A DNA stretch of 64,000 bases, from NCBI GenBank assembly GCA_026075535.2, contig AP026550.1, positions 7,130,001-7,194,000 on the forward strand, written 5' to 3'. Under the pieces are notes generated by a model. It ran no database searches, was not told the DNA's origin, and worked only from the letters and a program-made list of their open reading frames with translations. This document shows positions 35,011 through 45,326 of the stretch, piece by piece; position 1 is the stretch's first letter, and each line of letters opens with the position of its first letter. This stretch comes from Tricholoma matsutake. Its lineage: Eukaryota; Basidiomycota; Agaricomycetes; Agaricales; Tricholomataceae. Position numbers and translations under genes: made by a program.

Positions 35011-35556
35011 ACTGCTGTTGGTCCAGCTGATGTGGACACAGGACCTGTTATGCCCTTTTTCTCATTGAAGGTCTTCATTGCCCTCAGTTGACCTTCAATA
35101 AACTTCTGGTCCCCTGTCCTGTCTGACTTTGACCATGCTACCACAAATCCCCACAAAAAGGCATCTGCCCGGAAGACAGCCTGCACATCCTCTGTGAGAA
35201 CCTCCCTTTGCCAGGCAAATAACATTTTCTACAATTGGTAAGTGCATCATTGATCTGATAGCATGCCAATCCACTCACAAGGGCCGATTTTCTTTTCTTC
35301 ATCACGGCCTTGATACTTTGGTTCCGAAGGCCATCGTGGATGGATTGCTCAATCTTGCTGATCTGGCCAAGCACTTGTTGGCGTGTAACATTCATGGTTG
35401 ATGAGTCGGCTGCAGCAGCAGGGTCGATGTTGAGATGAAAAAGAGTGAAACACTGAAAATCAACAATCACGTGTTGTTGATTGATATACAATATATACAA
35501 ACAAATAATGTCCTGATTAAACGGTATCACTTGTTATCATCTGTGTTATCTATACC

Positions 35557-36325
35557 ATGAGCAATCAGCAAACCGACACTTATATTCCTGATGGATATGT
35601 CATTATCTGAGGTGACAATGGGCAGCACTATCTAGTGCCCCATTTTATGATTCCAGCTACCCACCAGGCAATGGAGGCCTATTGCAAGAAGGTTGAATTC
35701 AATGTACATATGGCACATGGGGGGGTAAGATTTCCTTCTTTTCAGTCTCATTGCTGTCAGCATAGCCATCTTGGCCTGATGCCATCCTTGGGCCAATGTC
35801 GTCCTGTTGGCCGATGCCATGTCTTAGCCGATGCTGTGTCTTAGCCGATGCCGTGTCTTGGCTGATGCCGTGTTTTGGCCAATGCCGTGTCTTGGCCGAT
35901 GCTGTTTCTTGGCCGATGCCGTGTCTTGTTTGCCTCATCTATCCTCTCACTGATGACTTTGCAGTCTGGAAACATGACTGATAAACTGTACTACTATGCA
36001 TTGGCCCACAACCAGCTAATGCTACCTGCTGATCCAGTAAGTGCCTTGTCCTCATTTGTATGACTGTTAGTTCATCCTGTTGCAGAAATTGACAGACAGG
36101 GAGCTGTTGAGCTGCCATGCCAAAGTGAAAGCCCTGCAAAACAACCTTGGCACCTCATACAAGGATGCCAGTCATCGTCTCTACATGGCCGAGGTTGAGA
36201 AGCTGGAACAGCAAGATGTCACATTGAAGACATATGCGACCTTGAAGGAAAGGATGGAATATAATCTGAAATCATTTGAACGCAGGTTCTCACACATTCA
36301 AATGAGATCATTGTCCCATGACTGA
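35557..36325 (+). CDS. KDZ-element gene 5: small coiled-coil protein (159 aa)
   Basis: Three exons: 35557-35724, 35965-36036 and 36086-36325, all with GT..AG introns in phase 0. The protein starts MSNQQTDTYIPDGYVII, then a TGA at codon 18 (CGA expected), GDNGQHYLVPHFMIPATHQA, and ends in a charged helical region (LLSCHAKVKALQNNLGTSYK; MAEVEKLEQQDVTLKTYATL) that looks like a coiled coil. No known family is recognised. Intron 1 (240 bp) is filled with copies of CTTGGCCGATGCCGTGT. It is the last gene before the right TIR and is transcribed towards it. Confidence 0.6.
35770..35935 (+). repeat. 17-bp intronic minisatellite of gene 5
   Basis: About eight copies of CTTGGCCGATGCCGTGT fill intron 1. 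The GCCGATGCC core is the KDZ subterminal word. Confidence 0.85.
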
Positions 36326-36918
36326 CAACATGGCCGATCCCGCCAGTTCTCACAATTAGCTAGTACCGACATTGTTATTTTAGCTAGGATGAACACTGCT
36401 GTTTTGTTGATTTTGTTGATTCATTCATACTGCCTGCGCCCATTGTGCATCTGGTTTGCTAATGCCCATTGCCGATGCTCTTGATATATAGATTTCCACC
36501 CCAAAGTGTCTGTCTGCTGCTGCCGATGTTGACGTCAATGTCGATTTCTGTGCTGACGTGTCTGCTGATGCCAATGCCAATGGCTGTGACTATTTCATCA
36601 ACGGTATTAGATTCTTACCACACATCTATGCCAATGCCAATGCTAAATACCGTGTCCAATGCTATCTCATAGGTACAAGCAAGAATTGTAAAAGACCCAT
36701 TTGGTAGGTCTGCACTACATAGAATGAATTATTGCATCATTGCCCAAAGCTAGGCCATACAGTCTCCTATGCACATCTATACCAAGCATTGTAATTCACT
36801 ATAGTACACGCAGCTAGGTCGTACTGTTATGGTGAAGTGGTGCCTGATGCCAATGCCATACCTCTATGCCGATGCCGATGCCGATGCCGATGCCGTTGCC
36901 GAGTACCATGTACGCTAT

Positions 36919-37109
36919 CTCTGATCTGTATATTATTAACATTCTTCATAGTGTATCACAAGCAAGAATTGTAAAAGTGTATTCATTTGATACTAGTACA
37001 TGTTATACATACTATGAGAGCATTTGACAGCATCCACCAAACCCGTATCATTCGGTACACTGTATGCGTTCGATAGACCGTATTATTCAGTACAGTGTAG
37101 CTTACCTAT
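36919..37109 (-). repeat. KDZ element right terminal inverted repeat
   Basis: Reverse complement of 21796-21985 with small indels. Inside it lies GATGCCGATGCCGATGCC at about 36875-36897, the element's subterminal word. Confidence 0.9.
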
Positions 37110-37339
37110 GTGATGTGTCTCCCTGGAGTTGGATCCTGTGGTGTGCAAAGTAGTTTGATGACGTGAAAAACAGGATGGATGTGATGCATACATTGGGGTA
37201 ATTTGAGGCAGTACACGTGGCTTCCTACTGTGCAGACTACCGGGTATGGGCCCAGATAGCAATGCACCAGTTTGGGTGAGAGATGGGTGGTTTTTATGTC
37301 ACTGGAGTCTAGGAATACCTTGTCACCTGGGGCATACAC
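37110..37339 (-). pseudogene. Ty3/gypsy integrase C-terminal scrap
   Basis: The frame reads MYAPGDKVFLDSSDIKTTHL, LGPYPVVCTVGSHVYCLKLP and HHIHPVFHVIKLL, the segment between integrase core and chromodomain in gypsy elements. It is cut on the left by the KDZ right end and on the right by an LTR starting at 37340, so it is the oldest visible layer here. Confidence 0.82.
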
Positions 37340-37740
37340 TGTTAGGAAACCACCCCATTACCTAATAAAATTTCATTTTATTTTATTATGTTGAATTACA
37401 CTACATGATGCCAAATGACGCTACACTTTGATAGCATGAGAATTTTATTTTGCACGCATCAAAATGTATGTGCATGTATGAGTGCATTGGTAACAACAAT
37501 GTACAATATGTGTAACATAGTATATAAACCCTAAATATATGCCTAGGGGACCCTAGTTGTGTTCTCTTAGGTATTCCACCTATGTTTTCGGTGTGAAAGG
37601 CCTTTGTCAACAAACTTACCTATTAATAACCCCTCGCATCAAAACCATCAATTCCCCCATCACGTGTGTGGATCCCACCCCCTTCTTGTAGAGAGAACCC
37701 GCACGGTCTTAGCTAGCAGATAGTGGGTGTTGCCCTAACA
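37340..37740 (+). repeat. 5' LTR of gypsy element 3
   Basis: It starts TGTTAGGAAACC and ends GCCCTAACA. No matching duplication follows it, as expected for a 5' LTR whose partner is lost. A TATA-like TATATAAA is at 37521-37528, followed downstream by a leader and gag. Confidence 0.75.
37521..37528 (+). promoter_or_regulatory. TATA box in gypsy 3 LTR
   Basis: TATATAAA lies in the middle of the LTR, ~220 bp before its end, upstream of the plus-strand gag at 38226. Confidence 0.5.
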
Positions 37741-38225
37741 GAAGAACACAACTTCCCATATCAGTGTGCCTTCTCTTACTTGCACATACGTCATTGTTTC
37801 AGCGCACCACATCCGATTACTCACCTTTTGGCATGAGCCGGAAGTACTTGTATATACGTAATCTACCTTTTCTTTCGTAAGCCGATGCCAGGCCTCGCCT
37901 TACATTGTGACTGCCAGTGATCGAGAGGCAGCGCTCGTCATTAGGACAGCTGCAACCAGACAACCGATCGGATCTGGTTTAGTTATGATTTACATTACTC
38001 TATTCAGATGACTATTTTAGTTACAAGCTGAATTCAGTGATATCTCCGAGATCAGGCACTGCGGAAGGGTTATTGATCCGAAGTGTCAAAATAGGGGCCT
38101 GATGAACGACGAACGATTGACAAACCTCGATGAACCTTATCACATGACCCATAAACATTTGGAGAGGTTTCGAAGAAAAAATTTTGAATTTGTCGAAGAA
38201 GTGATTCATCACAGATTCTACAATT

Positions 38226-39743
38226 ATGTCCGAACCTTCAACTTCTAATCCCGGTCCTAATCCTGTTCCCACACCAGCATTAGAGGCAAAAATTGATGCG
38301 CTCACAGTGCAAATGTCGCAATTAGTGTCAGTATTGGCAGCATCACAGCCCAGACAAGCGGAAGTACAGCCAGAGATGATAGGAGAAAGAGATGATGAGA
38401 TGGAGGAGATGGTGGAGTGGATATCGCAGGAGGATGAGACAGCAGAGAAATCCGGAAATGGAAAAGCGCGCTTACCTAAGTATGCGCCCCCGCAAATATT
38501 TGATGGTACCATGGAGAATACAAAATCCTTCATCAGCTCTATAGTATTGTACATCCATGGGAGGAAGCCCGAGTTTCATACAGCCGAGTCTAGGATTATG
38601 TTTGCTCTCTCATACATTCAGGGGGGGAAAGCACAGTTCTGGAGAAATGAGGCTATTAATCAAATTGCTGCGGGAAATAAACCATTTGCAACCTTCAAGG
38701 AATCTCTGGAGAGATTGGAGGCACAGTTTGGAGACCCTAATCCAAAGGCGACAGCCAATGCTAAATTAAAGACCATCCACTAAGGTTCCCTAATGGTGGA
38801 TGAATTTATTTGGCAGTTCAAAGCAGAAGCTTCGCAGACAGATATGGGAGAAGCCACATTGGTAGAGTTTTTGAAAGCAGGATTAAATCCCTCTTTATTC
38901 AAGTCTATCTACTGACTACCTTCTATGCCAGAGAAATTGGATGAGTGGTATAATTGGGCAATGCGCCTTGACCGGCAATATCGGCAGGAACAGGTGGAGT
39001 CAAAGTTGATGTATGGAAGTAGTAAATTTGGAAAGTCATCAGGAGGAAAGTCCGAGAAAGGAAAGGCGCCTCAGGCGCAAGCTCCGAGGGCACAGCCACC
39101 AGCCATGGCAGTGACACCTATAGTTATGGAGTCAGCAGCACCAGCAGAGGCAATGGAGGTCGATCAAGCAGGGAGACAAGCCCCACTTAAATGTTTTAAC
39201 TGTGGGCAGTTAGGACACATTTCTAGGAATTGTAGGCAGAAAAGAAAGATTAGGGAAGCTACAATCGAGGAAGTGAAGCTGGAGGAAGGCAAGCAGAAGA
39301 ATTTTGCAGAAGAGTCCCAGTGAAGGTTTCCCCATTGGTGACTCAGAATCGTTACAATGTATTAGTATCCGAGGAAACCCAGAGTAAATCAGAAAAGGAA
39401 ATCAAGGAGGAGTACAACTGTTACAAATCATGTGACCAAGAAAATTGCTGAGCACTATTTCCAAAAACCCCTAAATTCTTTATTCGCTCTGTGTGAATAG
39501 AACCAGAAATCACCTTGACTGTGGGATTGAAGACAGTGGACACGCATGCAGCTATTGCTGTGGAAGCATTGCTTGATAGTGGTGCTACAGGATTATTTAT
39601 TAATTGATCCTTAATTACCGGAAACGGTATTAACACACGCAAGCTGGCGCAACCTATAATGGTGTACAATATTGACGGAACAGTCAATCGTGGAGGAACT
39701 ATCAAGGAGGAGGTGACTATGGTACTAAAGTATCAGGAGCATC
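38226..39743 (+). pseudogene. gag: Gypsy element 3 gag and protease fragment
   Basis: It starts MSEPSTSNPGPNPVPTPALE. The Gag core follows (PQIFDGTMENTKSFISSIVL, ALSYIQGGKAQFW), a stop at ~38782, then the remainder with zinc knuckle CFNCGQLGHISRNC (39181-39240). A protease piece at ~39500-39740 has EALLDSGATGLFIN and a TGA directly after it. The element is abruptly replaced at 39744 by the LTR of gypsy element 2. RT and integrase are missing. It is from a different gypsy family than elements 1 and 2. Confidence 0.85.
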
Positions 39744-40440
39744 TGTTAAGACTATAGGTCTCAACTCAACCTAGTCTTCGTATGTTGCAGTTGGAGGCTT
39801 TCCAACTGTATCAGTTCTTGCAGTAAGAGGCTTTCTTACTGTATCGGGTTCTGTTTGGGACTTGGTGCTTCCTAAGTCAATATGGCTATCCATACTCAGA
39901 GGCTTTCTGAGTAGACCGTCGGTTCGTGTATCACAGTTGGAGGCTTTCCAACTGTCGAGTTTGAGTTATCACAGCTAGGGGCTTCCTAAGCTGTCGAGTG
40001 TTCTGGTTGAGTCTAAGACCGTTATTTGAATTAGGTCAAGCTAAGGAATACAGGCAGTATTACTGTAGCTTATATATGGTTCAGAGAATGTCTATCATCC
40101 AATCAGAATACGAGATCCTTGTCAAGTAAATATAGAAGGAACAATAGAACAGTAAGCCTCATGCCTAGCATGAGGCATCTGATGTCACAGAGTGCTGCGG
40201 CGCAGCATGTCAAAGAACAATAGCAAATAACCCTCATGCCAAGCATGAGGCGTCTGATGTCACGGATCTGGTATCAAGGGTCCGATGTCAAGGAGTCCGA
40301 TGTCACGGAATACTGCAGTGCAGCATGTCAATCGACAGGAGTCAGGTCAGGGGGGTGTCTCCATCGGAAGTGAGTCGTGTCATGTAAGAGAGGAAAAATG
40401 AAGTGCCCGGTCTTGCGGGTCCAGATAACAAATCATAACA
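39744..40440 (-). repeat. Gypsy element 2, 3' LTR
   Basis: TGTTAAGACTATAGG..AATCATAACA, 697 bp, with twin hairpins at 40157-40175 (CCTCATGCC stem) and 40193-40207 (TGCTGC stem) and a further copy at 40232-40250. Confidence 0.9.
40157..40250. promoter_or_regulatory. LTR twin-hairpin module (gypsy 2)
   Basis: CCTCATGCCTAGCATGAGG and TGCTGCGGCGCAGCA, in the same order and spacing as in gypsy element 1 (11429-11479), though the remaining LTR sequence differs. Confidence 0.6.
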
Positions 40441-40500
40441 TCACCCTCTCTCTATCTTCGAAGTTACTGACTTCGATCAAAATCTCTTTCTCTTCTCTAG

Positions 40501-40990
40501 TCAGGAGGTGGGGTGGGGTCGTGGGGTTTGAGGGAATTGGTTGGAGCACAGCAGTGTTCCCAACTCTCCGTGTTCTCCAAGCAGGAGCCTCTTTGCCAGG
40601 CTATATCCGCTCTTGTCATCATAGTGGGTATTCCACTGCAGGTCTCTCCACAGGGGCGCACTTACCCCTGATAGTGGTCTTCTGCCGGGGGTGAGTCCTT
40701 CTCGATCAATGTAGAAGTCCTCTGGGAAGTAGTCCTCCTTGTCTAGTTCTCCCTCGAAGCACCACTCTTCGTACTGTGCCCTCACCCAATTGTAATCCGC
40801 TTTCGTGCTTCTCCAGGCAAAGAGACAGCATTTCGGACAGGTCAAGGTCATCCTTCTTATCCAATCATCCCTTGTAATCCAGAAGAGAATCCCATGCGGG
40901 CATATCCATGTGGGTCTGCCAGGGAGTATGTTTGTCAGTGGTCATTGGTCAATGACCATTCTCCCAGTCCTTGCTGGGGTTTGTGGTAGG
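40501..40990 (-). pseudogene. Accessory ORF of gypsy element 2 (conserved with gypsy 1)
   Basis: Reads CPHGILFWITRDDWI, CPKCCLFAW, then WVRAQYEEWCFEGEL, GLTPGRRPLSGVSAPLW, DLQWNTHYDDKSGYSLAKRL and HGELGTLL, ending at 40501. The 3' two-thirds is open; upstream a TGA occurs at ~40960 in GRMVIDQ-PLTN. Homologous to 12313-12791. A C-x-H..CPxCC pattern suggests a small zinc-binding fold. It lies between chromodomain and 3' LTR on the element's coding strand. Function unknown. Confidence 0.72.
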
Positions 40991-41076
40991 TGTAGTGTCG
41001 ATGGGATGGTGAGCATTCTGTGGTTTCTTTTGTGGTTTTTTCAGTGGGTGTCTTGGTCTTGGGGGTTCTACAGCTG

Positions 41077-44000
41077 TCATCGCTGTTTATATGCCCCTAG
41101 GATTGTCTTGGCATGTTTCAGGTTTCCCTCGGGCTCCCATGAGTTCTCCGAGGTCGGGTATCCGACCCACTTCACTAAGAAGTGCATGGTCCTTCCATTC
41201 TTCTTATGTCCGATGATCGCTTCCACTTCATACTCCAATTCACCTTCTATCAGGTCAGGTGGTGGTTCTGGGAAGTTTGGTCCATGTGTCTCGGTTTCTT
41301 TGTATGGGGAAAGAAGTGCCACATGGAATACCGGGTGTATTTTCCACTGTTCTGGTAACTTCAGTCAATAGGAGAGTGGGCTCAGGACCTTCTCGATAGA
41401 GAACGGTCCTTCTCTTTTCAGTGCGAGCTTCTTTGTTTGGTGCGTCGTTCTGAGGTTCTTCGCTTCTAGCCACACTCTGTCTCCTTCTTTGAATGGGGTG
41501 AAGTGCCTTGTCATTCTTTCCGCCATCATTTGTCTGGCCAACTCGTGAGTTGCCTTCGCTTTGTCTCGGGCCCATTGCAGTGCAACTATTCATTTTTCTG
41601 TGGCTGGTATGTTCGTCTTCAGGTAGGGGAGTGGGATTGCCTTGGGCTCATAGCCCATCATGAGGTAGAACAGAGTGTTCTTCTGTACGGAGTGGGTTCT
41701 CTGGTTGTGTGTGAACTCCGCGGTCGGGAGGAGGTGTTTCCAATTCTCCTGGTTGTTCAAGCAGAAGATTCATAAGTATACTTCCACTTCTTGGTTCACC
41801 CGTTCTGTCTCCCCGTCGGTCTGGGGGTGGTATGCCGTGCTCATTGCCAGCTTGATTCCGAGCAGCCTTCCTAGCTCTTGGAACAGCTGTGAGGTGAATC
41901 TGGGATCTCTGTCGGAGATGATCTTGTCTGGGAGGCCGAATCATTTGTAGACATTGTCTAGATAGAGGGTGGCCACTCCCAAAGCATCCACAGTTTTCCT
42001 GCAAGGGATAAAAATTACCCCCTTTGTAAGCCCATGGTCTACCACGACCATGAGTGCATCATAACCGTCGGACTCCGGCAAGTTGGTTATAAAATCTGTC
42101 GTCACCATTGCAAATGGTCTCATTGCTTTGGATTTGATCAGTTGCAGTGGGGGTGTCGTTGGGTGGGTATTGACCTTCATTTGCTGGCATGTGGCACATC
42201 CAGCAACATAGTTCTTGATGTATGTCATCATTCCTGGCCACCAGTAGTCCCTCCTGATCATTTCGGTAGTCTGCCATTGTCCCGGGTGTCCATTGGTTAC
42301 TCATTCATGGTACTTTTGCACCAGCTTCTTCCGTAGATCTCCATTGTCCAGGACATAGCACCTGTCTCGGAAGAATAGAAGGCCGTCTTCTATTTTCCAA
42401 TCTTCCAATGCTGACTTGATCAGTGGTGTTCCTTTTGTCTTTAGCGCCTCGATTGCACTTTTTACCAGATCATCTTTCATGATACTACCCGCAAGTAGAT
42501 CATGCATTTCTGTGTCAATGAATTTCACAAATACTGTTTCTGGCAGCATTGTGACGTCTTCATTATCGTTGTCTTCTTCCGGTATATGGTCCGCTCTCCA
42601 TGATAGCGCATTGCTCTGTACCATCTGAGATCCAGGTACATGAACAAGTTGCAAGTCGAATTCCGATAGGAATAAGCTCCATCTTGCCTGTCGTCTGTTC
42701 AGTTTCTGTGCCATCCGGAAGTATGTTAGGTTCTTGTGATCCGAGAGGATTACTACTGGGTGTTCTGAACCCAGCAAGTAGTGTCTCCAAGTTTCCAGCA
42801 ATCGTACTATCGCCAGAAGTTCCCTGTCGTATATCTCGTAGTTCCATTCCATTGGTGTCAGTGCATGCGATATGTATCCGCACGGATGCCAGTCTCTTTT
42901 CGTATCCCTTTGTCTCAGCACTCCTCCTGTCGCATGTTTTGAGGTGTCTGATTCGATCGTGAATGGCTTTGTCGGGTCTGGCATCAGCAGTACCGGTGCT
43001 TCTGCGAATTTCCTTTTCAGCATCTGAAAGGCTTGTTCGCATTCGGTTGTCCAGTTGAAGGTTTTGTCCTTCTTCGTCAGCTCATTAAGCGGTCTGCTTG
43101 TCTCCGCGAAATGTCCAATAAACTTCCTGTAGAAGTTTCCAAATCCCAGGAAAGATCTGACTGCCTTTACATTTGTCGGGGTTGGCCAATCCTGTATACC
43201 TGCCAGTTTTGTGTTGTCCATGGCAATTTCGTTGGGTCGGATGATCAGACCCAAGAATTCCACTTCGTGGACGTCAAACTTGCATTTCTCTGGTTTCAGG
43301 TATAGGCCATTCTCTGCCAGCCTTTGCAGTACTCTCTTTGTCCTTTCCTGGTGTTCGTTCTGATCCTTGGAGAATATCAGGATGTCGTCCATGTAAATCA
43401 CGAGCCATCCTTCTCCAATCATGTCGTGGAATATCTCATTCATCATTGCCTGGAAGGTTGCCAGTGAGTTGCATAATCCAAAGAACATCACCGTTGGCTT
43501 AAACAGCCCCCGATTTGTCTTGAAGGCTGCTTTCCATTGATCTCCATCTTTGATCCTGACGTTGTGATATCCCCATCGGATGTCCAATTTCGTAAACCAT
43601 TTCACCCCTCTTAGTTTGTCCAACAGGTCTCCTACCAGCGGCAGTGGGTAGGTGTTCTTGATTGTTCCATTATTCAAGTACCTGTAATCTTGGCAGGGTC
43701 GTAGCGCGTCCGAGTCCTTCTTCACAACGAAGAAGAATGGCGACGCCATGGGTGATTTCGATGGTTGGATGTATCCTTTTTGCAGGCTTTCGTCAAGAAA
43801 CTCATTGAGTTTCTTCTGTTCTGCCGGTGACAATGGGTAAACCCTGCAATCCTTCGCTACAAAGTCCGGTTTCAGTTCAATCGCGTGATCCCAGGGTCTT
43901 GATTCTGGGAATCGTTCCGATGCTTCCTTTTCAAATATCCGTCGGTACTCCTTGTACTGTTTGGGGAGTAGTTCATCTAGGGTCTTCTGTTTGGGGTCTC

Positions 44001-45309
44001 CTTCCTTCTTGTGTGTCAGGTGTTGAGAGACCGATGTCTTTGCCCTAATCCAGATGTTCTGTCCATAAGCATATCGTGGTGATCCTTTTGCCTTCACGAT
44101 CCGAGAGATTTTCTTTGTCATCTGAGAATATCTGTATCTTGGCTCATCATATTCCTCTGTCAGCGGTGTCCTAGCTGGTTCGAATATTCCGATGACAGGT
44201 TCTCCTCGGATGTAGGCGACCAGTAGCTCGTCGTCTTCAATCTTTGGTTCAGGTGTCTCTTTCGGTTGTTCCGTTGCCTGTTCTGTTGCCTGTTCGTGGT
44301 TTGCCTGTGCTGGGTTTTCCTTCCCAGTGTCTTCTTCATCTTGCGGCCCAATGGGTTCCGCGTTCTGAAGAGTTGTGATTGTGATCTCTTCATCATCTAT
44401 TTCTTCGATCGTTGCCTTTCTTGTCTCGACGGGCATCTTGCTTCCTCTTGGTTCAGCATGGAGGGCTCCCCCCATTAATCTTGCCTTGGCGACGATTCTT
44501 CGGCAATCTGCTCGCCGTTCTTCATTCATTGGTTTCTCTTTCTTCGGGGTAAGCATTTCCCTTACTTTCACGACTATCCGGGCTGATGCCAGTTGTCCTT
44601 CTTCTTTTCTGGTGGCCAGTCTCTCCAGTTCTCTGGTGGCCACCTTTTTCCATTGTGCTCGTTCTTCCTCGGCAGTCTTCTTCTTGAGGGCGAGCTTTTC
44701 TTGATCTCTAGCAATGATGCCTCGGCACCATGCCTGTCATTCTTCTTTCGTCATGTCAAGGGGGTTCTTCTTATTTTCAGTTCCCCTCCGGCGCCATGAC
44801 AGGTGTTCGTCGTCAGTTTTCTTGGTCAGTACCCTACCGATAAGGGTTCTTCCTTTTCCATGTGAGAACTCTGGGTAAGTCTTGTCCTTTGTCCTGAACT
44901 GGAAGGTTCCGATCTTCCAGTCGATCACTGGGTTGATTCTTCTGAGCCATGGCAGACCTAGGATGATTGATTCCTTTCCCAGTCCTGCAATCAGGAAGGT
45001 CGTTGGGAAAGTCCTTCCGTTGATTGTTAAGAGTCCTCTGGCACAGTGGGAGATTTCCCCTCTCTTGTTTGGGGTTCCGTCCACATTCTTGACTCTGATT
45101 ACCCTTTCCAGGGGGCGCAATTCGAATCCACTGCTTTCTGCGAATTCATGGCTCATGAATATCCCTCCCGCTCCTGAGTCGAGTAGGGCTTCAGTTTTGA
45201 TGTCTTTTCCTCTGCCTGTCCCTGCCACTTTGACATCTAAGCGCATAGATTGATTTTTCAAAGTGGCCAGTAGTACAGAGCAGACAGAAAGTTCAGTGGT
45301 ACCTGGCAT
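41077..45309 (-). pseudogene. pol: Gypsy element 2 pol (protease to chromodomain), TGA-interrupted
   Basis: Protease starts MPGTTELSVCSVLLATLKNQ with active site ALLDSGAGGIFMSHEF. A frame of 780 codons (44643-42301) holds RT ([34 protein letters not shown]), RNase H (ESDTSKHATGGVLRQ; HVPGSQMVQSNALSWR) and the start of integrase. Integrase continues with [24 protein letters not shown] and [16 protein letters not shown]. The chromodomain is FLVKWVGYPTSENSWEP (41077-41322). Stops at 44737, 42301, 41941, 41770, 41590 and 41365 are all TGA, in contexts where Arg is usual (YK-FGLP, SY-LKLP). No frameshift was needed to follow the frame, so this copy is younger or better kept than gypsy 1. Confidence 0.92.
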
Positions 45310-45326
45310 CGAAGCAGGCCACCCCT

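Larger units (their letters stand above)
33080..35395 (-). pseudogene. KDZ-element gene 4: Zn2Cys6-like DNA-binding protein with long repeats
   Basis: Exon 1 starts at 35395 (MNVTRQQVLGQISKIEQSI) and ends KKRKSAL before GTGAGT. After a ~56-bp intron the frame continues KMLFAWQREVLTEDVQAVF. A (GMAAGM)n tract follows, then a cysteine cluster CAQCVRLRRECWEQV..ACYFCGKGKVQC, which fits C-x2-C-x6-C-x9-C-x2-C-x6-C, the spacing of fungal Zn2Cys6 DNA-binding domains. An exon at 34107-33253 carries MEEDINMADPEPKLTALPAL, a likely coiled coil (RLHIQELWETVNLLQNRLNN) and a (PA)n tract. The C-terminus ends at 33080 after a frame change near 33380. It probably binds the element or host promoters; that is inference. 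Confidence 0.6.
21796..37109. mobile_element. Giant KDZ transposon (15.3 kb) with five genes
   Basis: Near-identical inverted ends start ATAGGTAAGCTAC on the left (21796) and, reversed, at 37109 on the right. The inverted similarity runs ~190 bp, then resumes over ~90 bp (22066-22160 versus 36690-36785, around GTGCAGACCTACCAAA). Between these blocks and throughout the element are GGCATCGGCAT-type words. Inside are a KDZ transposase gene and four further genes on both strands. The 22186-24150 TIR element is a later insertion. The right flank is a gypsy integrase scrap. I found no convincing target duplication. Size and structure suggest a formerly autonomous element; several frames now contain TGA or frameshifts. 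Confidence 0.85.

Noticed and set aside
21785..37115. Target-site duplication for the KDZ element
   Set aside because: Flanks ACAGTCAG (left) and GTGATGTG (right) do not match in any shift I tried; either lost, or the true ends differ slightly.
37340..37740. Solo LTR interpretation
   Set aside because: Flanking 5-mers differ and a gag gene with matching orientation follows at 38226, so it is better read as the 5' LTR of gypsy 3.
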